Positions 15,814-23,451 of a stretch of DNA of 23,451 bases are shown one piece after another (position 1 is the stretch's first letter; each line of letters starts with the position of its first letter). The notes beneath the pieces are model-generated. The model was not told the origin of the DNA. It did not search any database and saw only the letters and a program-made list of their open reading frames with translations. Made by a program: the position numbers and the translations under genes. Source of the DNA: DASQUK01 sp046723645 (GTDB lineage Bacteria > Actinomycetota > Acidimicrobiia > Acidimicrobiales > VFJN01); contig JBKOUY010000240.1 in the NCBI GenBank assembly GCA_046723645.1, positions 1 through 23,451 on the forward strand, written 5' to 3'.

Positions 15814-17214
15814 TCAGCCCTCGACGCCCTGCAGGCGGGCGGCGGCCGCCCGGTGGCGGGCGAGCATCTCGTCCAGGCCCCCGGCGCGCAGCTCGCCGCC
15901 CTCGACGAGCGGCCGCCCGGCGACGACCGTGTGGTGCGCCTGCGTCGGCCCGCAGCGCAGGAGCGCCTCCACGGGATCGCTGAGGGCACCCGCGAAGGTC
16001 AGCCCGTCGAGCTTCCACGCCACGAGGTCGGCGCACGCACCCGGGGCCAGCACCCCCAGCTCGCCGAGCCGGCCCAGGCACGCGGCCGAGCCCCGCGTGC
16101 CGAGCTCGAGCGCGTCCCGCGCGGTCAGCGCCGTCGGCCCACCCCGCTGGCGGCCGAGCAGCAGCGCACCCCGCGCCTCCAGCCACAGGGACGCGCAGTC
16201 GGTCGACGCCGACCCGTCGCACCCCAGGCCGACCGGCACGCCGGCCGCCCGGTAGTCGGTCACTGGGGCGATCCCGCCGCCCCCGATCATCATGTTGGAG
16301 CTGGGGCAGTGCGCCACCCCGGTGCCCCACTCGCCCATGCGGGCGATCTCGGCCTGGTTGGGGTAGATGCAGTGGGCCACCCAGGAGCGCGCCGAGGCCC
16401 AGCCGACGTCCTCGAACAGCTCGATGGGCCGGCAGCCGTAGGTCTCGAGGCAGAAGGCGTCCTCGTCGGGGTCCTCGGCGAGGTGCGTGTGCAGGCGGAC
16501 GTCGAGCCGGTCCGCCAGCTCGGCGGTGCGGCGCATCAGGTCCGGCGTCACCGAGAAAGGCGAGCATGGCGCCAGCGCGATGCGCACCATCGCCCCCGGG
16601 TTCGGGTCGTGGTGGGCGGCGACGGCGTCCTCGGAGGCGGCCAGGATCGTCTCGTCGTCCTGCACCACGGAGTCCGGCGGCAGGCCCCCGTCCTTCCGGG
16701 AGAGCGACATCGATCCCCGCGTGGGGTGGAAGCGCAGGCCGAGGTCCCGCGCCGCGCCGATCTCTGCGCCGAGCAGGTCGCCGGCGCCGGCCGGGTGGAC
16801 GTACAGGTGGTCGGTGGACGTGGTGCAGCCGCCGACCGCGAGCTCGGCCAGGCCGACCCACGCCGAGACGTACGCCGCCTCCTCGTCCAGGCCCGCCCAC
16901 AGCGGGTAGAGGGTGGTGAGCCAGTCGAACAGCGAGCTGCTGGTGGCGGGCCGATAGGCGCGGGTGAGGTTCTGGTAGATGTGGTGATGGGTGTTGACCA
17001 GGCCCGGCGTGACCAGGCAACCGTCGGCCTGCAGCACCCGCGCCGCCTCCGGCGCCGGGTCCGACCCGCCGCCGACCGCCGCCACGGACCCGCCGCGGCA
17101 CGCCACCCACCCCCCGGCAAGCTCCCGCCGGTCATCGTCCATGGTGACCACCAGGTCGGCGCCCGCCACCAGCAGGTCGACCGGGGCCGGGGGTTCGGGA
17201 GCGTCCACCGTCAC
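15814..17214 (-). CDS. 8-oxoguanine deaminase
   Basis: Zinc aminohydrolase of 466 residues that should convert 8-oxoguanine to uric acid and ammonia. It matches the Pseudomonas 8-oxoguanine deaminase in my memory over long stretches: PGLVNTHHHIYQNLTRAY, FDWLTTLYPLWAGL, TRGSMSLSRKDGGLPPDSVVQ, PGAMVRIALAPCSPFSVT, HTHLAED-EDAFCLETYGCRPIE and HCPSSNMMIGGGGIAPV. Metal and catalytic residues are H76, H78, H244, E247, H281 and D333. The family also covers related guanine-type substrates, so isocytosine-like activity is possible. GTG 17214 starts a probable leaderless message. Its 3' end lies 20 bp from the hydantoinase gene (convergent). The product, urate, links it to the xanthine-dehydrogenase-type genes. 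Confidence 0.92.
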   Translation of the reverse strand: MTVDAPEPPAPVDLLVAGADLVVTMDDDRRELAGGWVACRGGSVAAVGGGSDPAPEAARVLQADGCLVTPGLVNTHHHIYQNLTRAYRPATSSSLFDWLTTLYPLWAGLDEEAAYVSAWVGLAELAVGGCTTSTDHLYVHPAGAGDLLGAEIGAARDLGLRFHPTRGSMSLSRKDGGLPPDSVVQDDETILAASEDAVAAHHDPNPGAMVRIALAPCSPFSVTPDLMRRTAELADRLDVRLHTHLAEDPDEDAFCLETYGCRPIELFEDVGWASARSWVAHCIYPNQAEIARMGEWGTGVAHCPSSNMMIGGGGIAPVTDYRAAGVPVGLGCDGSASTDCASLWLEARGALLLGRQRGGPTALTARDALELGTRGSAACLGRLGELGVLAPGACADLVAWKLDGLTFAGALSDPVEALLRCGPTQAHHTVVAGRPLVEGGELRAGGLDEMLARHRAAAARLQGVEG

Positions 17215-17226
17215 GCGGCGACCCTA
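17215..17226 (-). promoter_or_regulatory. leaderless -10 box of the 8-oxoguanine deaminase gene
   Basis: TAGGGT on the minus strand (17226-17221) is followed by six bases and then the GTG start at 17214. It fits TANNNT with the spacing expected when transcription begins at the start codon. No -35 is recognisable. Confidence 0.5.
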
Positions 17227-17285
17227 CAGCGGCGCGACGCAGCTCCCGCCGGCCAGCCCGCGCGGGGGCGCTCCTCCGCGGCACG

Positions 17286-17314
17286 TTGACAAGCGGCCGC
17301 CGGGATCCTTGCCT
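17286..17314 (+). promoter_or_regulatory. promoter of the ATZ/TRZ aminohydrolase gene
   Basis: A perfect -35 box TTGACA (17286-17291) is followed after 17 bases by TTGCCT (17309-17314), a weak -10, and then by the GTG start at 17323. The distance again allows a leaderless or very short leader. Confidence 0.45.
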
Positions 17315-17322
17315 TGGGCGGC

Positions 17323-18681
17323 GTGGCCCGCGTCCTGATCCGCAACGGCATCGTGCTGCCCATGGCGGGCCGGGCCACCGTCCTCGACCCCGGATCGGTG
17401 CTCCTCGACGGGGACGCGATCGTCGCCGTCGGCCCGGTCGATGCCGTCGACGCCGATCTCCGGGCGGCCGGCGACAGCGTGGAGGTGGTCGACGCCACGG
17501 GCCACGCGGTCATCCCCGGCCTGCACAACTGCCACATGCACTCCGGGCTCCTGCGCGGCACTGCGGAGTCGCTGTCGCTGTGGGACTGGTTGCGCACGTA
17601 CGTCGACCCCGCACACCGCGCGCTGACCCCGGAGATCGCGCGGGTGGCGTCGCTGGAGTGCTACGCGGAGGGCCTGCTGGCGGGCACCACGTCGGTGATG
17701 GACATGTGGCGGTTCATGGACGGGTCCGCGGCGGTCGCCGAGCGGCTCGGCATCCGGGCGACGTTGGTGCCGTACGTCGCCGACGAGGCCGGCTACGACT
17801 ACTTCGAGTCGATCGACTCCAACCGGGCGCTGCTCGAGGCCGTGGGCACCGGCGACGCGGCCGACGGCGGCCGCGTGCGGGCCTGGGTCGGGCTCGAGCA
17901 CCTCCTCTACTGCACCGAGGGCTGCTTCGCCGCCGCGCGGGCGCTGGCCGAGGAGTCCGGCACCGGCCTGCACACGCACTCCTCGGAGACCACGTGGGAG
18001 GTCGAACAGTCGCTCGAGCGCTGGGGCCGCCGGCCCATCGAGCTCTTCCACCAGCGAGGGATCCTCGGGCCGCGCACCGTGATCGCCCACTGCGTCTGGC
18101 TCGACGACCGCGAGATCGAGCTGCTGGCCCAGACGGGAACGGCGGTGGCGCACTGCCCGTGCTCGAACATGAAGCTGGCGTCCGGGGCGGCCCGGGTGGC
18201 GGACCTGCGCGCCGCCGGCGTGGTCGTGGGCCTGGGGACCGACGGCGAAAAGGAGAACAACAACCTCGACCTCCTCGAGGAGACGAAGGTCGCAGCGCTC
18301 CTGCAGAAGCTGGCCACGCTGGACCCGACCGCCGGCGACCCCTGGGACGTGCTCGCCATGGCGACGATCGAGGGCGCCCGGGCCCTGGGGCTGGCCGGTA
18401 CGACCGGCTCGCTCGAGCCCGGCAAGCACGCGGACGTCGTGACCGTGTGGCTCGGCGGCCTGCACACCACGCCGGTCCTCCACGGCCCCAACCTCAATGT
18501 CGCCGCCCACCTGGTGTTCTCGGCCTCGGGCCGTGACGTGCGCGACGTCTGGGTGGACGGCCGGCGCCTGGTGGCGCAGGGCGTGCCGGCCACGTTCGAT
18601 GCGGATGCGGTGCGCGCCGAGGCGCAGGCGGCGGCCGAGGAGCTGTTCGAGCGGCGGGAGAAGCTCCTGGCCGATGGATGA
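17323..18681 (+). CDS. ATZ/TRZ-type aminohydrolase (MTA/SAH-deaminase-like)
   Basis: Metal-dependent aminohydrolase of 452 residues with the full fold: N-terminal beta-sandwich (LIRNGIVLPMAG...GSVLLDGDAIVAVG), then the barrel. Visible residues are H71 and H73 (GLHNCHMHSGLLRG), H219 and E222 (LHTHSSET), H256 (VIAHCVWLD), HCPCSNMKLASG and D307 (LGTDGEKENNNLD). The layout resembles 5-methylthioadenosine/S-adenosylhomocysteine deaminases and triazine hydrolases. The segment after the metal Asp (EKENNN, 309-314) replaces the usual AASNN-like segment, and SSE replaces LAE after H219, so the substrate may differ. The frame also allows TTG 17314, but GTG 17323 fits the family N-terminus. It is divergent from 8-oxoguanine deaminase (108 bp). 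An amino-purine or triazine-like substrate is plausible; the exact one is unknown. Confidence 0.85.
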   Translation: MARVLIRNGIVLPMAGRATVLDPGSVLLDGDAIVAVGPVDAVDADLRAAGDSVEVVDATGHAVIPGLHNCHMHSGLLRGTAESLSLWDWLRTYVDPAHRALTPEIARVASLECYAEGLLAGTTSVMDMWRFMDGSAAVAERLGIRATLVPYVADEAGYDYFESIDSNRALLEAVGTGDAADGGRVRAWVGLEHLLYCTEGCFAAARALAEESGTGLHTHSSETTWEVEQSLERWGRRPIELFHQRGILGPRTVIAHCVWLDDREIELLAQTGTAVAHCPCSNMKLASGAARVADLRAAGVVVGLGTDGEKENNNLDLLEETKVAALLQKLATLDPTAGDPWDVLAMATIEGARALGLAGTTGSLEPGKHADVVTVWLGGLHTTPVLHGPNLNVAAHLVFSASGRDVRDVWVDGRRLVAQGVPATFDADAVRAEAQAAAEELFERREKLLADG

Positions 18682-18710
18682 CCAGACCGGCGGCCGTGCC
18701 GTGGGCGGCC

Positions 18711-20012
18711 TCAGCCCGGCGGCGGCCATCCCCCGTCACCCCTCGCGCCCGCGGCGGGTGTGGTGCGTCCCGCCGCGACGCTAGGCGGCCGCTGCGGGGT
18801 GTCGCGCCACGGGGCGTGCCGGAGGCCGTTGTCGTTCCGCTGCGCCTCGCCGGACCCCATGACCAGCGCCGCCAGGCCGGTCGTGATCGGTATCGCGGCC
18901 ACGAGGCCGATCGAGCCCACCAGCATGCGCACGATCTCGACGGCGATCAGCTCGCGCGTGAGCATCCGGTCCACTGGCTGGTCGCCCTGGGCGAAGAACA
19001 GCAGGAGTGGCAGCGAGGCACCGGCGTAGGCGAGCACCAGGGTGTTGACCGTGGAGGCCGCGTGATCCCGGCCGACCCGCATGGCCTCGCGGTAGAGCAG
19101 GCGGCGCGGCAGGCCGGGGTTGGCCCGCCGCAGCGCGTCGACCGTCGACACTTGGCTGACCGTGACGTCGTCCAGGACCCCCAACGCCCCGATTACGATC
19201 CCGGCGATCAGCAGGCCCCGCAGGTCGAGCGCCTCCGCCGTCACCCGCAGCACCTGGGCACTGTCGTCGGCCAGGCCGGTGAGGTGGGTGGCGCTCGCCA
19301 CCGCCACCGCCAGGCCGCTGGTGATGGCAAGCGCGACCAGCGTGCCACCAAGCGCGACGGTCGTACCCAGCTTGAGGCCGTGCGCCAGGTAGAGCGCGAC
19401 GAAGGCGATGGCCGCCGTGCCCGCCAGAGCGACGGGCAGCGCCGGTGAGTCCCGCAGCAACGCCGGCACCACGAACGCCACCAGCACGGCCCCGCTGGCG
19501 ACCAGGCCCAGCAAGGCCCGGGCGCCCTGGGATCGCCCGAAGACGATCACGACGACGACGAAGCCCAAGACCAGCCACAGCAGTGGCGTGCGGCGCTGGA
19601 AGTCGAAGAACGAGTAGCGGAACTCTGGCGGGCTCGTGGCCACGTCGAGGAGGACCACGTCGTCGCCCTCGTGCAGCTCCGGCACGCTGAACTCGGTGGA
19701 GCGCACCTGGAACTCGATCTGGTCGCCATCGTCGGGCCCGGACGTGAGGCGGGCGCTGACCACCTGGCAGGACGTGGTGCCGCCGGTCTCGAAGTCGTCG
19801 CAGGTCTGCGTGTCGATGGCGGTGACGGTGGCGTCGACGTAGGTGTTGGGCTGGGGCGGCAGCTCCGGTGCGTCGTCCCGCGGCCAGTAGGCCACGAGGC
19901 CGAGCACCGCGAGCGCACCGGCGGCGACGACGCCGAGGATGAGCAAGCGCGCTGCGCGACGGCGTCCACGGGACTCCCCTACGTCCATCCGTCGCGACAG
20001 TACCGATGGCAT
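18711..20012 (-). CDS. YibE/F-family membrane protein
   Basis: Protein of 433 residues of the YibE/F family; the function is unknown. An Arg-rich cytoplasmic start and a first membrane helix (about 22-42) lead to an extracytoplasmic beta-rich domain (about 50-125). That domain has two Cys, C71 and C82, which could form a disulfide. Seven further helices follow: LLWLVLGFVVVVIVFG, GLVASGAVLVAFVVPALL, ALPVALAGTAAIAFVALYLA, GTTVALGGTLVALAITSGLAVAV, LLIAGIVIGALGVLDDVTVSQ, TLVLAYAGASLPLLLFF, and a last one around VRMLVGSIGLVAAIPITTGLAAL. The acidic pair in GVLDD sits in a conserved spot of the family. The Pro/Gly/Arg-rich C-terminus is probably disordered. ATG 20012 is the likely start, with ATG 19988 possible; the ribosome site is unclear. 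It is convergent with the aminohydrolase gene (29 bp) and divergent from the aquaporin gene. Confidence 0.87.
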   Translation of the reverse strand: MPSVLSRRMDVGESRGRRRAARLLILGVVAAGALAVLGLVAYWPRDDAPELPPQPNTYVDATVTAIDTQTCDDFETGGTTSCQVVSARLTSGPDDGDQIEFQVRSTEFSVPELHEGDDVVLLDVATSPPEFRYSFFDFQRRTPLLWLVLGFVVVVIVFGRSQGARALLGLVASGAVLVAFVVPALLRDSPALPVALAGTAAIAFVALYLAHGLKLGTTVALGGTLVALAITSGLAVAVASATHLTGLADDSAQVLRVTAEALDLRGLLIAGIVIGALGVLDDVTVSQVSTVDALRRANPGLPRRLLYREAMRVGRDHAASTVNTLVLAYAGASLPLLLFFAQGDQPVDRMLTRELIAVEIVRMLVGSIGLVAAIPITTGLAALVMGSGEAQRNDNGLRHAPWRDTPQRPPSVAAGRTTPAAGARGDGGWPPPG

Positions 20013-20081
20013 CCCCGTCCCGCGCGGACGGTGGCCGTACGCTCCGCCGACGTCGTCAGCAGGCCATCGACGGAGGGACGC

Positions 20082-20843
20082 ATGGACCTTTCCCGCGAGG
20101 TGATCGCCGAGTTCCTCGGGACCCTGTGGCTGGTCCTCGGTGGTGTCGGCAGCGCGGTGCTGGCCGCCAACTTCATGCCGGACACCAACCTCGGCATCGG
20201 GCTCGTCGGCGTGTCGCTGGCGTTCGGCCTGACGGTGGTGACGGGTGCGTACGCGCTGGGGCACATCAGCGGCGGCCACTTCAACCCCGCCATAACGCTC
20301 GGCGTGTTCACCGCCCGGCGGATCGACGGTCGGATGGCGGTGGTCTACATCGTCGCCCAGGTCATCGGCGCCATCGTGGCGGCGGCCATCGTGGTGGTCA
20401 TCGCCAATGGCGTCGACGGCTTCAGCGTCGACGAGAGCGGACTGGGCGCCAACGGCTTCGCCGATCACTCGCCCGGTCTCTACGACTGGGGCGCGTGCTT
20501 CCTCACCGAGGTGGTGATGACGTTCTTCTTCGTGCTCGTGGTGCTCGGGGTGACCGGGCGGGATGCGCTACGGAGCTTCGCCCCGCTGGCGATCGGCCTC
20601 GCACTCACGCTGGTCCACCTGGTGAGCATCCCGGTCACCAACACGTCGGCGAACCCGGCGCGCTCGACCGGGCCCGCGGTGTTCGTGGGCGACTGGGCGC
20701 TCACTCAGCTGTGGATGTTCTGGGTCGCGCCCATCGCCGGCGGCGTGCTCGCCGGCCTCGTCCACAAGTACGTGATCGAGGAGCGGGCCGAGACCGAGAC
20801 CGGCTACGGGGAGGCGGTGCCCGGCTCTGCGCCCGGAGCCTGA
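20082..20843 (+). CDS. aqpZ: aquaporin Z-type water channel
   Basis: Six-helix MIP channel of 253 residues. Both pore motifs are present: SGGHFNPAIT (NPA at 68-70) and NTSANPARST (NPA at 191-193). The selectivity-filter set F48, H179, T188 and R194 matches E. coli AqpZ (Phe43, His174, Thr183, Arg189) and indicates water rather than glycerol. LVHLVSIPVTNTS is nearly identical to AqpZ as remembered. A loop of about 20 residues rich in Gly and Asp (112-133) follows helix 3. ATG 20082 has a strong ribosome site (GGAGGG). A TACGCT box at 20038-20043 may be the -10. The last 40 bp overlap the 3' end of the DUF885 gene on the other strand. Confidence 0.95.
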   Translation: MDLSREVIAEFLGTLWLVLGGVGSAVLAANFMPDTNLGIGLVGVSLAFGLTVVTGAYALGHISGGHFNPAITLGVFTARRIDGRMAVVYIVAQVIGAIVAAAIVVVIANGVDGFSVDESGLGANGFADHSPGLYDWGACFLTEVVMTFFFVLVVLGVTGRDALRSFAPLAIGLALTLVHLVSIPVTNTSANPARSTGPAVFVGDWALTQLWMFWVAPIAGGVLAGLVHKYVIEERAETETGYGEAVPGSAPGA

Positions 20844-22525
20844 CCGCCAGCCGCCCACGATGCGACGCGGTCGCGCAGCACCTGCAGGCTGATCGTGGCG
20901 CCGCCGAGCACGGCGTCGTGGAATGCTTTGATGTCGAAGCCTGGGCCCAGCTTGGCCCTGGCCTCGTCGCGGAGCCGGAGGATCTCGCGCTGGCCCACCT
21001 TGTAGGCCAGCGCCTGCCCGGGCATGCCGATGTAGCGGTCCACCTCGACGACGGTCTCGTCGCGGCTCACGGGGGCATGGGCGTTCATGAAGTCGATCGC
21101 CTGCTGGCGGGTCCATCCCAGTGCATGCAGCCCGGTGTCGACGACCAGCCGGCAGGCACGCCACGAGTCGCTGGCCAGCATCCCGAGGCGGTCGAGGTCG
21201 GTCCGGTAGAGGCCCATCTCGTCGGCCAGGCGCTCGGTGTACAGCGCCCACCCCTCCACGAACGCGGTCTGGCCCCACGACAGGCGGCGGAAGGCCGGGA
21301 GATCGGTGCGCTCGGAGGCGATGGCGAGCTGGAGGTGGTGCCCCGGGATGGCCTCGTGGTACGCGATCGACGCGGTCTCGGCCCGCCCCCGCTTGGTCGG
21401 CTCGTGCAGGTTCACGAAGTACTCGCCGGGCCGGCTGCCGTCGGGCGCCGGGGGCGAGTAGTAGGCGGCGGGCGCGTCGGCCGCCAGGTACTCCGGGACC
21501 GGCTTCAGCACGCACGACGCCTCGGGGCGGATGCCGAACCAGTCGCCCATGACCGCCCTCGCCGCCTCGAGGCACTCGGTGGCGTGGGCCAGGATCTGGT
21601 CGGCGTTGCCGTAGCGCAGGCCGGGGTCGTCGAGCAGGCGCCGGAAGATCTCGGCCAGCTCGTCGGTGCCGAACTCGCGCCCGCCCACCTCGGCGTACTC
21701 GCTCGGCAGCGCCTCGGTGGCCTCGGCCATGCCGATGGCGTGCAGCTCCTCGGGCGTCAGCGGCAAGCCGGTGTGGAGCTCGATCAGCGCCTGGTACAGC
21801 CCGGAGCCGCCGTCGAGCCACTGCAAGCCCGGGCGATCGTCGGGGCGGGCGGCGGGCAAGAGCTCGTCGCGCAGGGCGTCGCGGTAGCGGCCGAAGGCCG
21901 GCCGCAGGTCGTCGCGCACGATGTCGGTGAGCTGGCCGCGCCAGACCTCGAGCTCGTCCCAGCCCTCGGGCCCGGCGAGGCTGGCGAAGGGGTCGGACAC
22001 CAGGGGCGATGCCAGGTAGCCGTCCACCTGGTTGATGGACCGCTCGACGTTGATGCGCGCTGGCGTGCGCCCCGAGGCCAGCCCCTCGCGGTAGCGCTCG
22101 GTGGCCTGGTCGAGCATGCGGCCGAACTGTCGTGCCCGTTCCAGCGCCATCGTCGCATGCTCCGGCTCGGGCGCCCGCAGCTGGGCCGCGGTGATCAACA
22201 GGTCGGCGTGGACTCCCTGCATCTGGTCCGACGCCAGCTCGGCGAGGCGCAGGTCGATGGCGCGAACGGCGTCGTCCAGCTCCTGGACGAGCAGGTCGCG
22301 GGTCGCCCGATCGGTCTCGTCGAGCGCACCGTTCCCCGCCTCGACGGCGGCGGCCCGTTCGCGCAGCCCGGCCCACACGGTGCGGAGGCGGCGCTCCTCC
22401 TCGGCCGACAGGTCGTCGGCGCGGTCGTCGTAGCGGTGGTCGCCGAGGAAGGAGGCGAACAGCGGGCTGGCCTCGAGCTTGGCCTCCCAGTACTCGTCGG
22501 CGATCGAGCGGATGGTGTCGGTCAC
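20804..22525 (-). CDS. DUF885 family protein, metallopeptidase-like
   Basis: Protein of 573 residues of the DUF885 family, a largely uncharacterised group with a zinc-peptidase-like signature. The expected metal site is YHEAIPGHHLQ (H390, E391, H396/H397) with E424 in FVEGWALYTERLADEMG downstream. Other family segments include DEYWEAKLEASPLFASFLGDHRYDD at the N-terminus, YYSPPAPDGSRPGEYFVNLHEP, and DRYIGMPGQALAYKVGQREILRLR near the C-terminus. No signal peptide is seen, so it is probably cytoplasmic. The start is GTG 22525; the ribosome site is weak. It follows the PhyH-type gene by 27 bp on the same strand. Peptidase activity is an inference from the motif. Confidence 0.9.
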   Translation of the reverse strand: MTDTIRSIADEYWEAKLEASPLFASFLGDHRYDDRADDLSAEEERRLRTVWAGLRERAAAVEAGNGALDETDRATRDLLVQELDDAVRAIDLRLAELASDQMQGVHADLLITAAQLRAPEPEHATMALERARQFGRMLDQATERYREGLASGRTPARINVERSINQVDGYLASPLVSDPFASLAGPEGWDELEVWRGQLTDIVRDDLRPAFGRYRDALRDELLPAARPDDRPGLQWLDGGSGLYQALIELHTGLPLTPEELHAIGMAEATEALPSEYAEVGGREFGTDELAEIFRRLLDDPGLRYGNADQILAHATECLEAARAVMGDWFGIRPEASCVLKPVPEYLAADAPAAYYSPPAPDGSRPGEYFVNLHEPTKRGRAETASIAYHEAIPGHHLQLAIASERTDLPAFRRLSWGQTAFVEGWALYTERLADEMGLYRTDLDRLGMLASDSWRACRLVVDTGLHALGWTRQQAIDFMNAHAPVSRDETVVEVDRYIGMPGQALAYKVGQREILRLRDEARAKLGPGFDIKAFHDAVLGGATISLQVLRDRVASWAAGGQAPGAEPGTASP

Positions 22526-22552
22526 CCGCCCATGCTGCCCGACGAGCGCGGA

Positions 22553-23401
22553 TCAGTCGGGCGCGATTTGCCGGAGCGGGTCGACGGCGTGCGCGGCGTC
22601 GCCGTCGAGGACCCGGCGGGGGTGGCGGCCGTCGACGTAGCCGAGGAACGGGGGGTAGACGTTGTAGCCGAGCAGTTCCTGCAGGCGTTCCGGCAGGTTG
22701 CGCACGATCTCGGGCGGCACCGCGACCAGCTGCGTCTCCTGCGGCCGGAGCCAGGAGACGACGTATTCCAGGAGCAGCCCGGGGCGGGGGACGTCGGTCG
22801 TGTTGGCACCACCACCGTGGACGAGGCCACCGAGGTACACGAGCAGCGAGCCCGCGGGCATCGTGGCCTGCACCACCTCGCACTCGTCGGGACGGCGGTC
22901 GGCGTCCCAGCGATGGCTGCCTGGGATCAGCCGCGTGGCGCCGTTCGCGTCGCTGAAGTCGCACAGCGCCCACATGCTGTTGACGACCACGGGGTCGTGG
23001 GGCCGCGGCAGGGGATAGATGTCCTCGTCGCGGTGGAGCACCTGCGCCTTCTCGCCGGGACCGATCTGCAGCGCCACGGGCGCCGAGAGCTGGTAGTGCT
23101 CGCCGAGGGCGAGGTCGAGCGCACCGAGCAGCAGGGGATGGACGGCGAGGTCGTCGAACGCCCGCGTCTTGGCGAACAGGGCGTAGACGCGCTGTGTGTG
23201 GAAGCCCTCGAAGAAGTTGCGGCCCGTGGGCGTGGCCGCGAACAGCCCGTCGAGCGCGGCGCGCCGGGCCTCGACCTCGTCCGGCGACAACACGCCCTCG
23301 ACCAGTGCGAAGCCGTGCTGGTCCAACGATCCCGCCAGGTCGTCGGCGGTGGCATCGGGGCCGAGGCGCAGCAGCGTCACCACCAGGACGGTAGCCCCCA
23401 C
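22553..23401 (-). CDS. phytanoyl-CoA dioxygenase (PhyH) family protein
   Basis: Fe(II)/2-oxoglutarate-dependent oxygenase of 282 residues or slightly less. The iron triad is H123 and D125 (QVLHRDEDIYP) with H195 (YLGGLVHGGGANTT). R206 in RPGLLLEYV is the likely 2-oxoglutarate anchor. GATRLIPGSHRWD and MPAGSLLVYLGG are standard PhyH segments. The N-terminal LDQHGFALVEGVLSPDEVE is also typical. The frame opens at GTG 23401, but GTG 23380 (MTLLRLGPDATADD) is equally likely, with a TACCGT box seven bases before it. Substrates in this family range from fatty acyl-CoA to small metabolites; nothing here fixes it. Upstream only 50 bases remain in the window, with no gene recognised. Confidence 0.9.
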   Translation of the reverse strand: MGATVLVVTLLRLGPDATADDLAGSLDQHGFALVEGVLSPDEVEARRAALDGLFAATPTGRNFFEGFHTQRVYALFAKTRAFDDLAVHPLLLGALDLALGEHYQLSAPVALQIGPGEKAQVLHRDEDIYPLPRPHDPVVVNSMWALCDFSDANGATRLIPGSHRWDADRRPDECEVVQATMPAGSLLVYLGGLVHGGGANTTDVPRPGLLLEYVVSWLRPQETQLVAVPPEIVRNLPERLQELLGYNVYPPFLGYVDGRHPRRVLDGDAAHAVDPLRQIAPD

Positions 23402-23451
23402 CGCTCACGCCCAGGTCAGGCACGGGCCACCGTCGCCGTCTACCCTCGTGG

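Noticed and set aside
14272..17289. Long open frames opposite and alongside the hydantoinase and 8-oxoguanine deaminase genes (also 14588-17110, minus)
   Set aside because: Low-complexity Arg/Gly/Ala translation with no motifs; the true genes in other frames have complete active sites.
18682..18710. A terminator between the convergent aminohydrolase and YibE/F genes
   Set aside because: Only a 5-bp GGCCG/CGGCC stem with a 9-base loop and no T-run; too weak to call.
20568..23423. A 951-codon minus-strand frame over the DUF885 and PhyH genes
   Set aside because: Arg/Pro/Ala-rich with no domain; the two real genes lie in other frames of the same strand.
23402..23451. A TACCCT box at 23441-23446 as the promoter of a plus-strand gene
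   Set aside because: It could be a leaderless -10 for a gene beyond the window, but only five bases follow, so nothing supports it.

Overview
The window is very GC-rich DNA (by eye around 70 %). Genes are tightly packed, GTG starts are common, 4-bp ATGA/GTGA stop-start overlaps occur, and several TANNNT-type -10 boxes sit about six bases before a start codon (leaderless transcripts). Together with an F420-type luciferase-family oxidoreductase this suggests an actinobacterium, possibly of the Acidimicrobiia kind; the lineage is inference. I count 19 protein genes, no RNA genes, no transposons and no CRISPR array. No stretch longer than about 120 bases lacks a gene.

Layout. 1-4448 (minus strand): a two-gene unit of a fused [2Fe-2S]/molybdopterin hydroxylase (XdhD-like) and a short SsnA-like amidohydrolase, then the start of an LLM oxidoreductase cut by the window edge. 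4572-6153: a STAS anti-sigma-factor antagonist and a convergent LtrA-type membrane protein. 6230-7381: a diaminopropionate ammonia-lyase homologue (YgeX/DpaL). 7464-14287 (minus): a six-gene operon-like run of FAD subunit, [2Fe-2S] subunit and molybdopterin subunit of a three-part xanthine-dehydrogenase-family enzyme, AlkA DNA glycosylase, M20 carbamoylase and N-carbamoyl-D-amino-acid hydrolase. 14387-15793 (plus): hydantoinase/dihydropyrimidinase. 15814-17214 (minus): 8-oxoguanine deaminase. 17323-18681 (plus): an ATZ/TRZ-type aminohydrolase. 18711-23401: unrelated genes (YibE/F membrane protein, AqpZ aquaporin, DUF885 metallopeptidase-like protein, PhyH-type dioxygenase).

Taken together, 0.8-18.7 kb looks like a catabolic island for purines and other cyclic ureides. 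Two molybdenum hydroxylases and three deaminase-type amidohydrolases could feed oxidised purines. A hydantoinase with two unrelated carbamoylases could open and decarbamoylate cyclic ureides. The YgeX-type lyase could turn 2,3-diaminopropionate into pyruvate and ammonia. The set resembles the E. coli ygeX/ygeY/hyuA/ssnA/xdhD genes, but no ygeW carbamoyltransferase, ygfK or uricase is present in this window. The pathway is inferred; the family assignments are well supported.

Two 54-bp palindromic elements with related sequence, equal length and the same orientation lie just after stop codons at about 0.8 and 7.4 kb. They look like a small dispersed hairpin family, and one of them places the start codon of the LLM gene in its loop.
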